Positions 9,039-17,671 of a stretch of DNA of 64,000 nucleotides are shown here, in pieces. The notes below the pieces were generated by a model. It searched no databases and was not told the origin of the DNA. It saw nothing but the letters and a program-made list of their open reading frames with translations. The stretch spans positions 1 to 64,000 of the forward strand of contig JAKLKB010000007.1 in the NCBI GenBank assembly GCA_023150835.1, read 5' to 3'. The first letter of the stretch is position 1. Every line of letters begins with the position of its first letter. The DNA is from Myxococcota bacterium (lineage in GTDB: Bacteria; Myxococcota_C; UBA6777). The position numbers and the translations under genes are program-made.

Positions 9039-10559
9039 GTGGCGAAAGAAAAAAATAAGGCAGCAGCGGAGAATGCAGCAGGTGGCGAGCAAAGCGGTGA
9101 GTTCGAACAGGTCGATGATGATGGGGACTTTGCTGCGCCTGACGACGATCTCTTTGGTGATGTCGAAGAAGTAGACGAGCTTGACGACGATATGGACGAG
9201 TTAGACAGCGACGATCGCGATGACTTGGCGATCCCGCGCCGCGCCTCCGAAGAAGTCGGGCGGATCAAAGAATTTCTCAGCAGTATCTCGCGGGTCCGTT
9301 GCGAGCGCTACAACGCAAACCTGACCGTCATCGGTTGTCATCGTAAAAAAACATCCACACCACAACGATTAAAAAACCGCACGTCTCCCGAAGATGATAA
9401 CATCCAAAATCACCCTTGCTTTGGCTGTTTGGGACCGATCATCATCAACTGGCCCGAAGGCTCTCTCCCGATCACCTTAAAAGCACGCGAACGCCGCCCT
9501 GTGATCGTTCATCCCCTACACGAAAACGCCATGCTCTCGCTGCGTCCGCGACGTGAAGAAAGCCAGCCCCCTTCCACAAGTTCCGCTTCGTTTGGAGGCG
9601 AACCCATCAACTCGGCCCCTGTCTACCTCAAGCCCCCCAACGCCCTGCGCAGCACAGGCGCGATCCCCACCGCCACGCTCCCCCGCCCCTCCGCAACACC
9701 CGCAGCCAAAGCCGCCAAAACCGCACGACCCAAGATCGACGCCGAAGTCGAAGAAGATTACGACGCAAGCGATATCTACGAAGATGTCGAAGATGACATG
9801 GATCTCGGCGGGTTGGAAGACGAGGTCGGAGCCGAACCACTCGAAGACGAAGACTTAGGCGCGATCGGCCTCGAAACCGAAGAAGACTCGTCCGATGACT
9901 TTGGCGACGAAAGCTTCGCAGAAGACAACGACGAAGACGCCGTCGTGGCCAAAGCCGCCAGCAAGAAAAAACCCTCGGACATCCGCGCCAAAAAACAGAA
10001 AGACCACGAAAAAGAGAAAGGCAAGGCTCCGAAAAAAGACCACGAAAAAGAAAAAGCGCCCGACATCCGCGCCAAAAAAGAGAAAGACCACGAAAAAGAA
10101 AAAGCGCCCGATATCCGCGCCAAAAAAGAGAAAGACCACGAAAAAGAAAAAGCGCCCGATATCCGCGCCAAAAAAGAAAAAGAGAAGCTTCCTATCCAGA
10201 AAGAAACCATCGACGAGGATGAAGAGGCCGCTTCCTCCAGCGAACATCTGGTAGACGGGGAACATCCTCCCTGCACGAGTTGCGGAAAAGAGTATACCCC
10301 GAAGTATTGGCGTGGTGATGTTTGCAACGCTTGCTATGCCAAACAACTGCGAGAGCGCAAAAAAACCACCGAAGAAAAGCCTCCACGCAAAAAGAAAGAA
10401 GCCCCCACAGAAGTCGAACACCCCCCCTGCACAAGCTGCGGCAAAGAATACACCCCAAAGTATTGGCGTGGCGATGTCTGCAACGCTTGCTATGCCAAAC
10501 AGCTTCGAGAGCGCAAACGCTCGGAAGATACGGGCGCATCTTCGGATAGCGATGTCTGA
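9039..10559 (+). CDS. Acidic/Lys-rich protein with duplicated GATA-like zinc-binding modules
   Basis: GTG start; two copies of HPPCTSCGKEYTPKYWRGDVCNACYAKQLRERK at about 10262-10357 and 10421-10516; further Cys cluster CERYNANLTVIGC...HPCFGC; tandem DIRAKKEKDHEKEKAP. Confidence 0.75.
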   Translation: MAKEKNKAAAENAAGGEQSGEFEQVDDDGDFAAPDDDLFGDVEEVDELDDDMDELDSDDRDDLAIPRRASEEVGRIKEFLSSISRVRCERYNANLTVIGCHRKKTSTPQRLKNRTSPEDDNIQNHPCFGCLGPIIINWPEGSLPITLKARERRPVIVHPLHENAMLSLRPRREESQPPSTSSASFGGEPINSAPVYLKPPNALRSTGAIPTATLPRPSATPAAKAAKTARPKIDAEVEEDYDASDIYEDVEDDMDLGGLEDEVGAEPLEDEDLGAIGLETEEDSSDDFGDESFAEDNDEDAVVAKAASKKKPSDIRAKKQKDHEKEKGKAPKKDHEKEKAPDIRAKKEKDHEKEKAPDIRAKKEKDHEKEKAPDIRAKKEKEKLPIQKETIDEDEEAASSSEHLVDGEHPPCTSCGKEYTPKYWRGDVCNACYAKQLRERKKTTEEKPPRKKKEAPTEVEHPPCTSCGKEYTPKYWRGDVCNACYAKQLRERKRSEDTGASSDSDV

Positions 10560-11001
10560 GCAAAACGGGATGCGATACATGGGGTTGGATGTCGGCTCCA
10601 AGACCATCGGAGTTGCGGTCAGCGATCCAAGCGGCTGGCTGGCACAAGGGATCACAACTATCCAACGCACTACCCTATCCCGTGACTTTTCTGCGTTGTC
10701 CGCTCTCATCCAAGAATACAATGTGGGTTGTATCGTGGTCGGAATGCCCTACACCATGGACGGGTACGTCGGCCCGCAAGCCGTCTGGGTACAAGGATTT
10801 GTGGAGCGCCTACAAGCTCACCTCCCAGAGATGCCGATCAAAACGTGGGACGAGCGCTTGTCTACTTATGCCGCCGAACAGCCGCTGTTGGAGGCAAAGA
10901 TGCAACGCCACAAACGCAAGGCCGTCATCGACAAACTCGCAGCAAGCTTGATCCTGCAAGGCTTTTTGGACGCGGAAGTCGGAACAGAGGCTCCGCACTA
11001 A
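10552..11001 (+). CDS. ruvX: Putative Holliday junction resolvase RuvX/YqgF
   Basis: MGLDVGSKTIGVAVSDPSG; IVVGMPYTMDG; WDERLSTYAAE; overlaps preceding CDS by 8 nt. Confidence 0.93.
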   Translation: MSEQNGMRYMGLDVGSKTIGVAVSDPSGWLAQGITTIQRTTLSRDFSALSALIQEYNVGCIVVGMPYTMDGYVGPQAVWVQGFVERLQAHLPEMPIKTWDERLSTYAAEQPLLEAKMQRHKRKAVIDKLAASLILQGFLDAEVGTEAPH

Positions 11002-11062
11002 GCGGCCCTTAAAAGAAAAAGTCCATCTTCTTTTCGACTTTTTGGATGGAGACGATCAAAAA

Positions 11063-12556
11063 ATGAACGCGAAAGCGACACAATGGCTGCGGTTGGCCAA
11101 ACGACTGCGCGAACACCCAAGCCGACGTGGCGGCGAGGCTTCGTCGAGATCACCGCAAACGTGGACAAAAGAGTTCTCCGACGCGGAGATCGTGGACTTT
11201 TTGGAGACACGCAAAGCAGCGTTGGCGACGCCTGACGGTTGTTTGCGCCTTGAGGTTGAAGCGGTGTATCAATCCGTCTTAAGCTCTCCCGAAGACGAAG
11301 AAAAGATCTTGGAGCAAGCAGGATTTTTACAAGACGAACGCCGACAACAAGCGCTATACCGCCACGCAGAAGACTACACACGCGAATTAGAACGCCTCGC
11401 CACCCAACAAGAGCGCCTCGTCCAAGCAAACGCACCGACAGGCTTCGGGCGGTTTGTCAAGCTGTTGGTGTTGTTTGTGGCTTTGATCGGGATGAGCGCA
11501 GGAGGTTGGGTGTACCTCCAAGTCCAAGGGATGCGCAGCTTTCTCAAGCGACCAACAGGGGCCAGCGATCTCAAAGGCGAAGTGATCGTCGAGATCCCAC
11601 GCGGCGCAACCGCCGAATTGGCGATCCAAAAACTCAAAGAAGCCCGACTGATCGAAGATGAAGCGCGCTTTCATTTGTTGACTCGGTTCTACCGCGTGTG
11701 GAAGTCTGTCTTGCCCGAACTGAAAGATAGCGGAGAGGTGGTGGTCCGCGCAGGGCGTTACAAGATGAAAAGCGATCTCACCCCCTTGCAGGTCCTCGAA
11801 GAACTGCGCAAAGGCCCACCACGCTTTTCTGTGCGCGTCACCCTGCCCGAAGGATTCAACATCTGGAAGATCGCTGCACGCCTCGAAAGTCGAGAGATCT
11901 GTCGCGCCCAAGACTTTTTGCGCTACGCCCAAAATCCCAGTTATGTCAGCCGCTTGATTGGATGGCAGGCTCCTTCCGCCGAAGGTTACTTGTATCCCGA
12001 CACGTACAAGTTCCACAAAAATAGCGATGCCCAAGAAGTGTTAGCGCGGATGCTTCGACGTTTCCAAGAAGTCTTTCGCAAAAACTTTGCCTCCGCCTTG
12101 CGAGAAAAAGAGTCGATTCGTGGCATGGCATGGGATCCCCATAAGCTCGTCACACTCGCCTCGATCATCGAAAAAGAAACAGGCAAAGGGTTTGAACGCC
12201 CGCAGATCTCGATGGTTTTCCACAATCGCTTGCGTCGAAACTGGAAGCTTGAAACCGATCCCACCGTCATTTATGGACTGATGCCAAACTTCAACGGCAA
12301 TATCACCTCAAAAGACCTGCACAATCCCCATCCCTACAACACTTACAAGCATCGTGGCCTTCCGCCCGGGCCGATCGCAAGCCCGGGATTTGACGCGATC
12401 CGTTCAGCGTTGTTTCCGCGTGCCAAGCGCACTTGCATTATCTTCTTTGTTTCCAAAAACGACGGAACCCACGTCTTTTCCTGCACCAAGCAAGAACACG
12501 AACGATGGGTTGATATCTACCAACGCAAGATCCGCCGCCCCCCTCCAAGAGAATAG
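11063..12556 (+). CDS. mltG: Endolytic transglycosylase MltG (YceG) with long N-terminal cytosolic extension
   Basis: LVTLASIIEKETGK, PQISMVFHNRL, LETDPTVIYGL, YNTYKHRGLPPGPIASPG. Confidence 0.95.
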   Translation: MNAKATQWLRLAKRLREHPSRRGGEASSRSPQTWTKEFSDAEIVDFLETRKAALATPDGCLRLEVEAVYQSVLSSPEDEEKILEQAGFLQDERRQQALYRHAEDYTRELERLATQQERLVQANAPTGFGRFVKLLVLFVALIGMSAGGWVYLQVQGMRSFLKRPTGASDLKGEVIVEIPRGATAELAIQKLKEARLIEDEARFHLLTRFYRVWKSVLPELKDSGEVVVRAGRYKMKSDLTPLQVLEELRKGPPRFSVRVTLPEGFNIWKIAARLESREICRAQDFLRYAQNPSYVSRLIGWQAPSAEGYLYPDTYKFHKNSDAQEVLARMLRRFQEVFRKNFASALREKESIRGMAWDPHKLVTLASIIEKETGKGFERPQISMVFHNRLRRNWKLETDPTVIYGLMPNFNGNITSKDLHNPHPYNTYKHRGLPPGPIASPGFDAIRSALFPRAKRTCIIFFVSKNDGTHVFSCTKQEHERWVDIYQRKIRRPPPRE

Positions 12557-12820
12557 CCAAACATCCAAAGAGGCCGATGCTTGGGCCTTCGTAAGTGGTA
12601 TAAAAAAACAGGCCGAGGGTTGGGCTTTTTTGCGTAGCCGACGGTTTTTCAGCAGGACACGGCCTTGGTGATCTTGGAGGGAATAGTCAAGAAGCATCGT
12701 GCGTTTCAGGGCTGTGTCGTGTTTTTTGTTTTGACAGCGAGGTTCTGGCGAGAAAGCTTGGCCTCGCTTTCCATAAAGTCGTTCGCCTGCGAAATCTTTC
12801 GCCGAAAAGGAGAAAAATGG

Positions 12821-13870
12821 ATGACGCGATCTCGATGGAGTCTGGTGTTGTGGCTGGTTGTTGTGGGAATGGGCTTGGCAGGGCGGGCCAGCGCGGATGA
12901 TCTGGCAGGGTTTGAAGCCCGCCGCCTACCGAACGCAACGTTGAAGGTGTTGCCCAACGGGACAGATGAAAAAGCAGAAGCAACGCTTGTTCCGATGGCT
13001 TCGCTGTTTGGGAAGCCGATCGCCGTCTTGTATTGGAAAGTGGGCGATGCCAAGGCCGAAACAGAACTCAAAGCTTTTCAAGCCTTGCAGCATCTGCCCA
13101 AACTCAAGGATAAACTGCATTTTTTGACCGCCGTAAAAGCGTCTTCGGCTTCAGAAGAGCAAGCCGCGATCAAACGCGCACGAGAATTAAAGCTGTCGGT
13201 GCGGCTGGTGTTGGATCGCGATCAGATCGGGCCTTACCTCGAAGCCTTTTACCAATTCCCCCGCTACGGCTTGATCGACAAAACAGGCGCGGTCAAAGTC
13301 TGGCATTGTGCGCATCTTGCCGAAGTCGTCGGCGCAGGGATGACCTACCTCCAAGCCCTCTACGTTGCGGCAGAAGGCAAAGATATCCCAACCATGCGCG
13401 GCACAACACAGATGAGCAACTCCCACCAACTCATCGGAAAACCCTTTCCTGATGTTGGTTTGGATGGCGTCGATCTCAAGCCCCGAACGCTCAAGACGTA
13501 CTTCACGCCCGGACGTCCTTTGTTGATCGCCTTTTGGTCAGCCACATGCGCGCATTGTCAACGCTTGATCCCCGCTCTGGCCAAGTACTGGAACCTGCGT
13601 CGCGGCAACATCGATCTGCTGACCATCACACGCGCCCCCTCCCAAGAACTCCGCGAGATGATCGTCAAACAACAAAAAGAAAAAGGCATCGAATGGCCCG
13701 TCGCTTACGCTCCTGAAAACGCAACATTAAGCTTCTTCAAGATCGTCAAAGTCCCCACCGTCTTTTTGATCGATCAAAAAGGCGTCTTCCGCTACGTCTG
13801 GATCCAGCCCGAAGATGCTTGGATCGACAAAGTCATCGAAACTTCCTTCGCACGCTTCAGTATCTTTTAA
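12821..13870 (+). CDS. Secreted thioredoxin-like (TlpA/redoxin family) protein
   Basis: Signal peptide LVLWLVVVGMGLAGRASA; AFWSATCAHCQRLIPALAKYWN (CxxC) and KVPTVFLIDQKGVFRYVW. Confidence 0.85.
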   Translation: MTRSRWSLVLWLVVVGMGLAGRASADDLAGFEARRLPNATLKVLPNGTDEKAEATLVPMASLFGKPIAVLYWKVGDAKAETELKAFQALQHLPKLKDKLHFLTAVKASSASEEQAAIKRARELKLSVRLVLDRDQIGPYLEAFYQFPRYGLIDKTGAVKVWHCAHLAEVVGAGMTYLQALYVAAEGKDIPTMRGTTQMSNSHQLIGKPFPDVGLDGVDLKPRTLKTYFTPGRPLLIAFWSATCAHCQRLIPALAKYWNLRRGNIDLLTITRAPSQELREMIVKQQKEKGIEWPVAYAPENATLSFFKIVKVPTVFLIDQKGVFRYVWIQPEDAWIDKVIETSFARFSIF

Positions 13871-13871
13871 C

Positions 13872-14082
13872 CCCCTCTGCTTCGGCCTCTTTCAAACCCT
13901 CTCTGCTTCAGCCTCTTTCAAACCCTCTCTGCTTCGGCCTCTTTCAAACTCCCTCTCCGCTTCAGCCTCTTTCAAAATCCCTCTGCTTCGGCCTCTTTCA
14001 AAATCCCTCTGCTTCGCCTTCTTTTCATCCTCTCCGCTTCGGCCTCTTTTCATCCTCTCCGCTTCGGCCTCTTTCAAACCCC
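13872..14082. repeat. Intergenic tandem repeat, ~25-27 bp unit, ~8 copies
   Basis: Units such as ccctctgcttcggcctctttcaaac / cctctccgcttcggcctcttttcat between two plus-strand CDSs. Confidence 0.9.
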
Positions 14083-14173
14083 CCTCTGGTTGGGGACTAG
14101 ACGCAGCGGCCTCTTTGTGCTTTTTGTCAGCGACGACGATCATGTCTTGGGCGACAGCAGGCGAGGAGAAACG

Positions 14174-16558
14174 ATGCGCAGAGGGAAAAAGCGACCGATG
14201 GTTTGGTTGTATGTCTTTGGTTGGGCGTGCAGTTTGTGGGCTTGTGAAGAGGAGCGCTTTAAAGTCCCCGTCGATGCGCAAGAATTGCCCAAAGACGTCG
14301 CCACTCGTTTCCGCGCCGAAGGTTTATGGAAGCCGAGGCCACGCCCACACACCTCCACGCCTCCGACCGCGCAACTCCCCTCACCTCCCAAAACCCCCAC
14401 GCCTCCGACCTCGCAACCCACCTCGCGCCACAGCACCACCCACCCCACATCCTCGGCTCAACCAAGCACCCGCCCTGCCCCGCTTTTTCCAGCACCACTT
14501 CGTCCGTCTTTTGCTGGCTTCCCTCGCCACGCCTCGATCAACGATCTCGCCCGCTACCCACGCCCAAACTTCCGACTCGAACCGACGTGGGGACACGGAG
14601 ATCACGCCGCTGCGTTGGCCGTCTCGCCTACAGGCGAAGAAGCCCTGACGGGCGGTACAGGACGCGTCCTCTTGCGTTGGTCTCTGCGCTCCAAACAACG
14701 CACCCAAACCCTGCGCGGCTTTTCCGATCCGATCCGTTCGATCAGCTACGCCCCCGATGGGCGGCGTTTTGCGGTGCTTGAAGGCACGCACACCGTCTCG
14801 ATCTGGTCACAAGCAGGAGAGATGTTGCAACGATGGCGGCACACAAACTCCAAGGCTCTCGATCTGCGCTTTGTTCCGATCGAAGATCAGTTGCTCATCC
14901 TCTCGGAAGATGGGGCCTTATCGTTGTGGAAGCCCAACGGCCAACAGATCTGGACGCTGTCCCCTTGTGCAAAAGCAAGCCGCCCGCTCAGTTGGGCCGT
15001 TCAATCCATGCAGCGCTGGTTTGCGGTGGGTTGCAGCGATGGTCTGCTTTGGCTTCGCTCTTGGGAAGCGGGAACGCCCGTCACAACGCGATTTTCAACC
15101 GCGATCACAGCTTTGGCGATCAGCGAAGACGGAGGGCGTTTGGCCGCAGCAACGGAGGACACCCAGATCCACACTTGGGATGTCGACAACAAAGGAGCCT
15201 TGCGTCCGTTGGGTTCGAGCTATGGGCATGTTCGGAAGATCACGCAACTCCAATGGTTCGCCGACGGCCAACGCCTTCTCAGCGGCGGAAAAGACAGCAT
15301 CCTCGGGATCTGGAAGATCACAAGCCAAGGGTTGCACCTCGAACCCTTTCTCCAACACACCGACGAGATCCAAGGGGCGGCATACCACCCCATCCGCAAA
15401 GAGATCGTAAGCCTCGATGTCACGGGTATTTTGCGAACATGGTCTTTGCAGGGAAAACAATTATTTGCCTCAAAAAGACCGTCGGCAGGAGGCCGCAGCC
15501 TCGCCTTTTCACCCGACGGTCGCTTTCTGCTCAGTGATGGCGAAAAAGGCACCGCCGCGTTGTGGAATATGGAGGATGGGCAACGCTTGTTGGCGCTCAC
15601 AGGGCTGCCCTTGCACGTCACGCAAGCCCTTTACGCACAAGACGGAAACCATCTGATCACCATCGATCCGTACAATCTGCTGTTTTGGGATATCCGCGCT
15701 CGCCGACAGATCGACGTGATCCGCGCTCCCAAAGACGATCAGATCGTGGCCGTTGCACGCGGCTACGACTGGGCACAAGCCTTCTACGGCACCACACACA
15801 GCGGTGTGTATCTGTGGACCATCGCAGGACAACGCTTGCTGTATCGACATGCCGCACCGCAGCGCGTATCCGCCGTCGATCTGCATGTGGACACGCGCAT
15901 CGCAGCCGCCGGAACAGCCGAAGGGATGCTCTACCTATACAACCTCGGACAATACCAAGTCACCAAGACGCTCGCCCTCCCAAAAGGCCCGATCAACGGG
16001 CTGCGCTTTTCGCCTGACGGAAAGACGTTGCTGGTCTGGGTAGACCGAACCGCCTCGATCTACAGCGTACCTGCGCTTCAACGCCTCTATCATCGGTCTT
16101 TTTCGAGCCCGTTGCGTTCAGCCAGCTTCTTCCCCAAAGCCGACCGCATCGCTTTAGGCCGCGAAGATGCGCGTTTGGAGATCTGGCACCCTGCGCAAAA
16201 CAAGCACACCGCTTGGACTGTTTGTGAAGGCGCACTCCAAGATATCGCCCATGCCCCCAAACATCCGTATCTTGCGATCGCTTGTTCGGAAGGTGCTGTG
16301 CGGCTGTGGTCTCTCACCAAAGCGTCCGTCGTTTGGACGGGTTGGCCCTTGCCCGACAAAGACTGGTTGTCTGTTAGCGCAGAAGGTGAGATCGCAGCCT
16401 CAAGAGGAGGCATCGGCTACTTCTTTTTTTCGGATACACGGCATCTGTTGACACTCGACAGCTTTGAAGGTGCATGGCTAGACCCCAAAGCCCTACAACG
16501 ACGGATGCAATCGCACTTCGCCTTCCCCCAAACCAAGAAGCCTCCCCTGCCTCGCTAG
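14174..16558 (+). CDS. WD40-repeat beta-propeller protein, predicted lipoprotein, Pro-rich linker
   Basis: WACSLWAC lipobox; repeated motifs such as GHVRKITQLQWFADGQRLLSGGKDSILGIWKI and SLAFSPDGRFLLSDGEKGTAALWNM. Confidence 0.88.
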   Translation: MRRGKKRPMVWLYVFGWACSLWACEEERFKVPVDAQELPKDVATRFRAEGLWKPRPRPHTSTPPTAQLPSPPKTPTPPTSQPTSRHSTTHPTSSAQPSTRPAPLFPAPLRPSFAGFPRHASINDLARYPRPNFRLEPTWGHGDHAAALAVSPTGEEALTGGTGRVLLRWSLRSKQRTQTLRGFSDPIRSISYAPDGRRFAVLEGTHTVSIWSQAGEMLQRWRHTNSKALDLRFVPIEDQLLILSEDGALSLWKPNGQQIWTLSPCAKASRPLSWAVQSMQRWFAVGCSDGLLWLRSWEAGTPVTTRFSTAITALAISEDGGRLAAATEDTQIHTWDVDNKGALRPLGSSYGHVRKITQLQWFADGQRLLSGGKDSILGIWKITSQGLHLEPFLQHTDEIQGAAYHPIRKEIVSLDVTGILRTWSLQGKQLFASKRPSAGGRSLAFSPDGRFLLSDGEKGTAALWNMEDGQRLLALTGLPLHVTQALYAQDGNHLITIDPYNLLFWDIRARRQIDVIRAPKDDQIVAVARGYDWAQAFYGTTHSGVYLWTIAGQRLLYRHAAPQRVSAVDLHVDTRIAAAGTAEGMLYLYNLGQYQVTKTLALPKGPINGLRFSPDGKTLLVWVDRTASIYSVPALQRLYHRSFSSPLRSASFFPKADRIALGREDARLEIWHPAQNKHTAWTVCEGALQDIAHAPKHPYLAIACSEGAVRLWSLTKASVVWTGWPLPDKDWLSVSAEGEIAASRGGIGYFFFSDTRHLLTLDSFEGAWLDPKALQRRMQSHFAFPQTKKPPLPR

Positions 16559-16606
16559 TTGGTATGACTCCAACCTCTTCTGCCTCGCTGGTTGGTATGG
16601 CTCCAA
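16541..16606. repeat. 33-bp direct repeat, 2 copies, spanning the stop codon of the WD40 gene
   Basis: cctcccctgcctcgctagttggtatgactccaa / cctcttctgcctcgctggttggtatggctccaa. Confidence 0.8.
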
Positions 16607-16935
16607 AACGCGAACGGATAGGCTTTCTCGGGTCGTAGAGTGGAGGCTTTTGAGGGGAGCCGATTTTCTTGCGTGTTTGCCGTAGCATCGCCACCCTTTG
16701 AGACGTCAGGATCAACGTGCAAAGGTTGGGACGAAAAACACAAGCCCTCGAATCGTTTGGTTTGGGCCTTGCATCTATGGAAAAGGTCGAATGTATGCAC
16801 CACAAGACGGATGCTCGGAAAGAAAACGACCCCACCGCACGCAGCAGCAAAAAGAACGAACAGCTCCCTGTCTCCCCACAAGAGAGCGCAGGTTCTTTCG
16901 CAGGGACCGATGGATGCGCCCCAAAAGGATCGACG

Positions 16936-17640
16936 ATGGTAAACCAGCTTAAAACCAACCTATCCCTTGTTGAATCGACCCAAGAAGACGCCATTCTTCA
17001 TCTTGTCGAATACTACGCAGAAACCACCCTCCCCACCGAGTTTGGGATCTTTCGCGTTGCAGTGTTTCGTGAGCGCAAAACAAACAAAGAACACCTCGCG
17101 ATCATCAAAGGCGAGATCCAAGGCTCACGCGACTTGTTCGTACGCATACACTCCGAATGTTTAACGGGCGAAGTCCTCCACTCGCTAAAATGCGACTGCA
17201 AAGATCAGCTTCATGCCGCTCTTGCGCTGCTGAACAAAGAAGAACAAGGGATGGTGATCTATCTGCGCCAAGAAGGCCGTGGCATCGGCTTAGGAAACAA
17301 GATCCGCGCCTATGCTCTCCAAGAGCAAGGATTCGATACTGTGGACGCCAACCGCGCATTGGGCTTTGGGGATGATCTGCGCACTTACGATGTCGCAGCG
17401 GCGATCTTGCGACACTTTGAAGTCGAATCCGTACGACTCGTCACCAACAACCCCCTCAAGATGCAATCTCTCCAACGCTTCGGCATCCCCGTGAGTACAC
17501 GCGTTCCGATCTATTGCTTGCCGAACTCTCACAGCCTCCACTACTTCGAGTCCAAAACAGCACGAATGGGACACCTGTTCGATCGAACCTTCTTGGAGAC
17601 CTCACGCGAAACACTTCAGGAAGACCAAAAGAAAAACTAG
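16936..17640 (+). CDS. ribA: GTP cyclohydrolase II
   Basis: VRIHSECLTGEVLHSLKCDCKDQL; YLRQEGRGIGLGNKIRAYALQ; DANRALGFGDDLR; LVTNNPLK. Confidence 0.95.
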   Translation: MVNQLKTNLSLVESTQEDAILHLVEYYAETTLPTEFGIFRVAVFRERKTNKEHLAIIKGEIQGSRDLFVRIHSECLTGEVLHSLKCDCKDQLHAALALLNKEEQGMVIYLRQEGRGIGLGNKIRAYALQEQGFDTVDANRALGFGDDLRTYDVAAAILRHFEVESVRLVTNNPLKMQSLQRFGIPVSTRVPIYCLPNSHSLHYFESKTARMGHLFDRTFLETSRETLQEDQKKN

Positions 17641-17671
17641 GTATCGCGAAAAGAAAACGCGCCAAGGTTTT

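Noticed and set aside
11017-11044. AAAAAGTC...GACTTTTT inverted repeat after ruvX as a terminator
   Set aside because: AT-rich short stem only; too weak to call, and ruvX-mltG may be co-transcribed.
13128-14082. Possible CRISPR array from spaced repeats at 13872-14082 or 53128-53290
   Set aside because: Units are directly contiguous with no unique spacers, and no cas genes are present.
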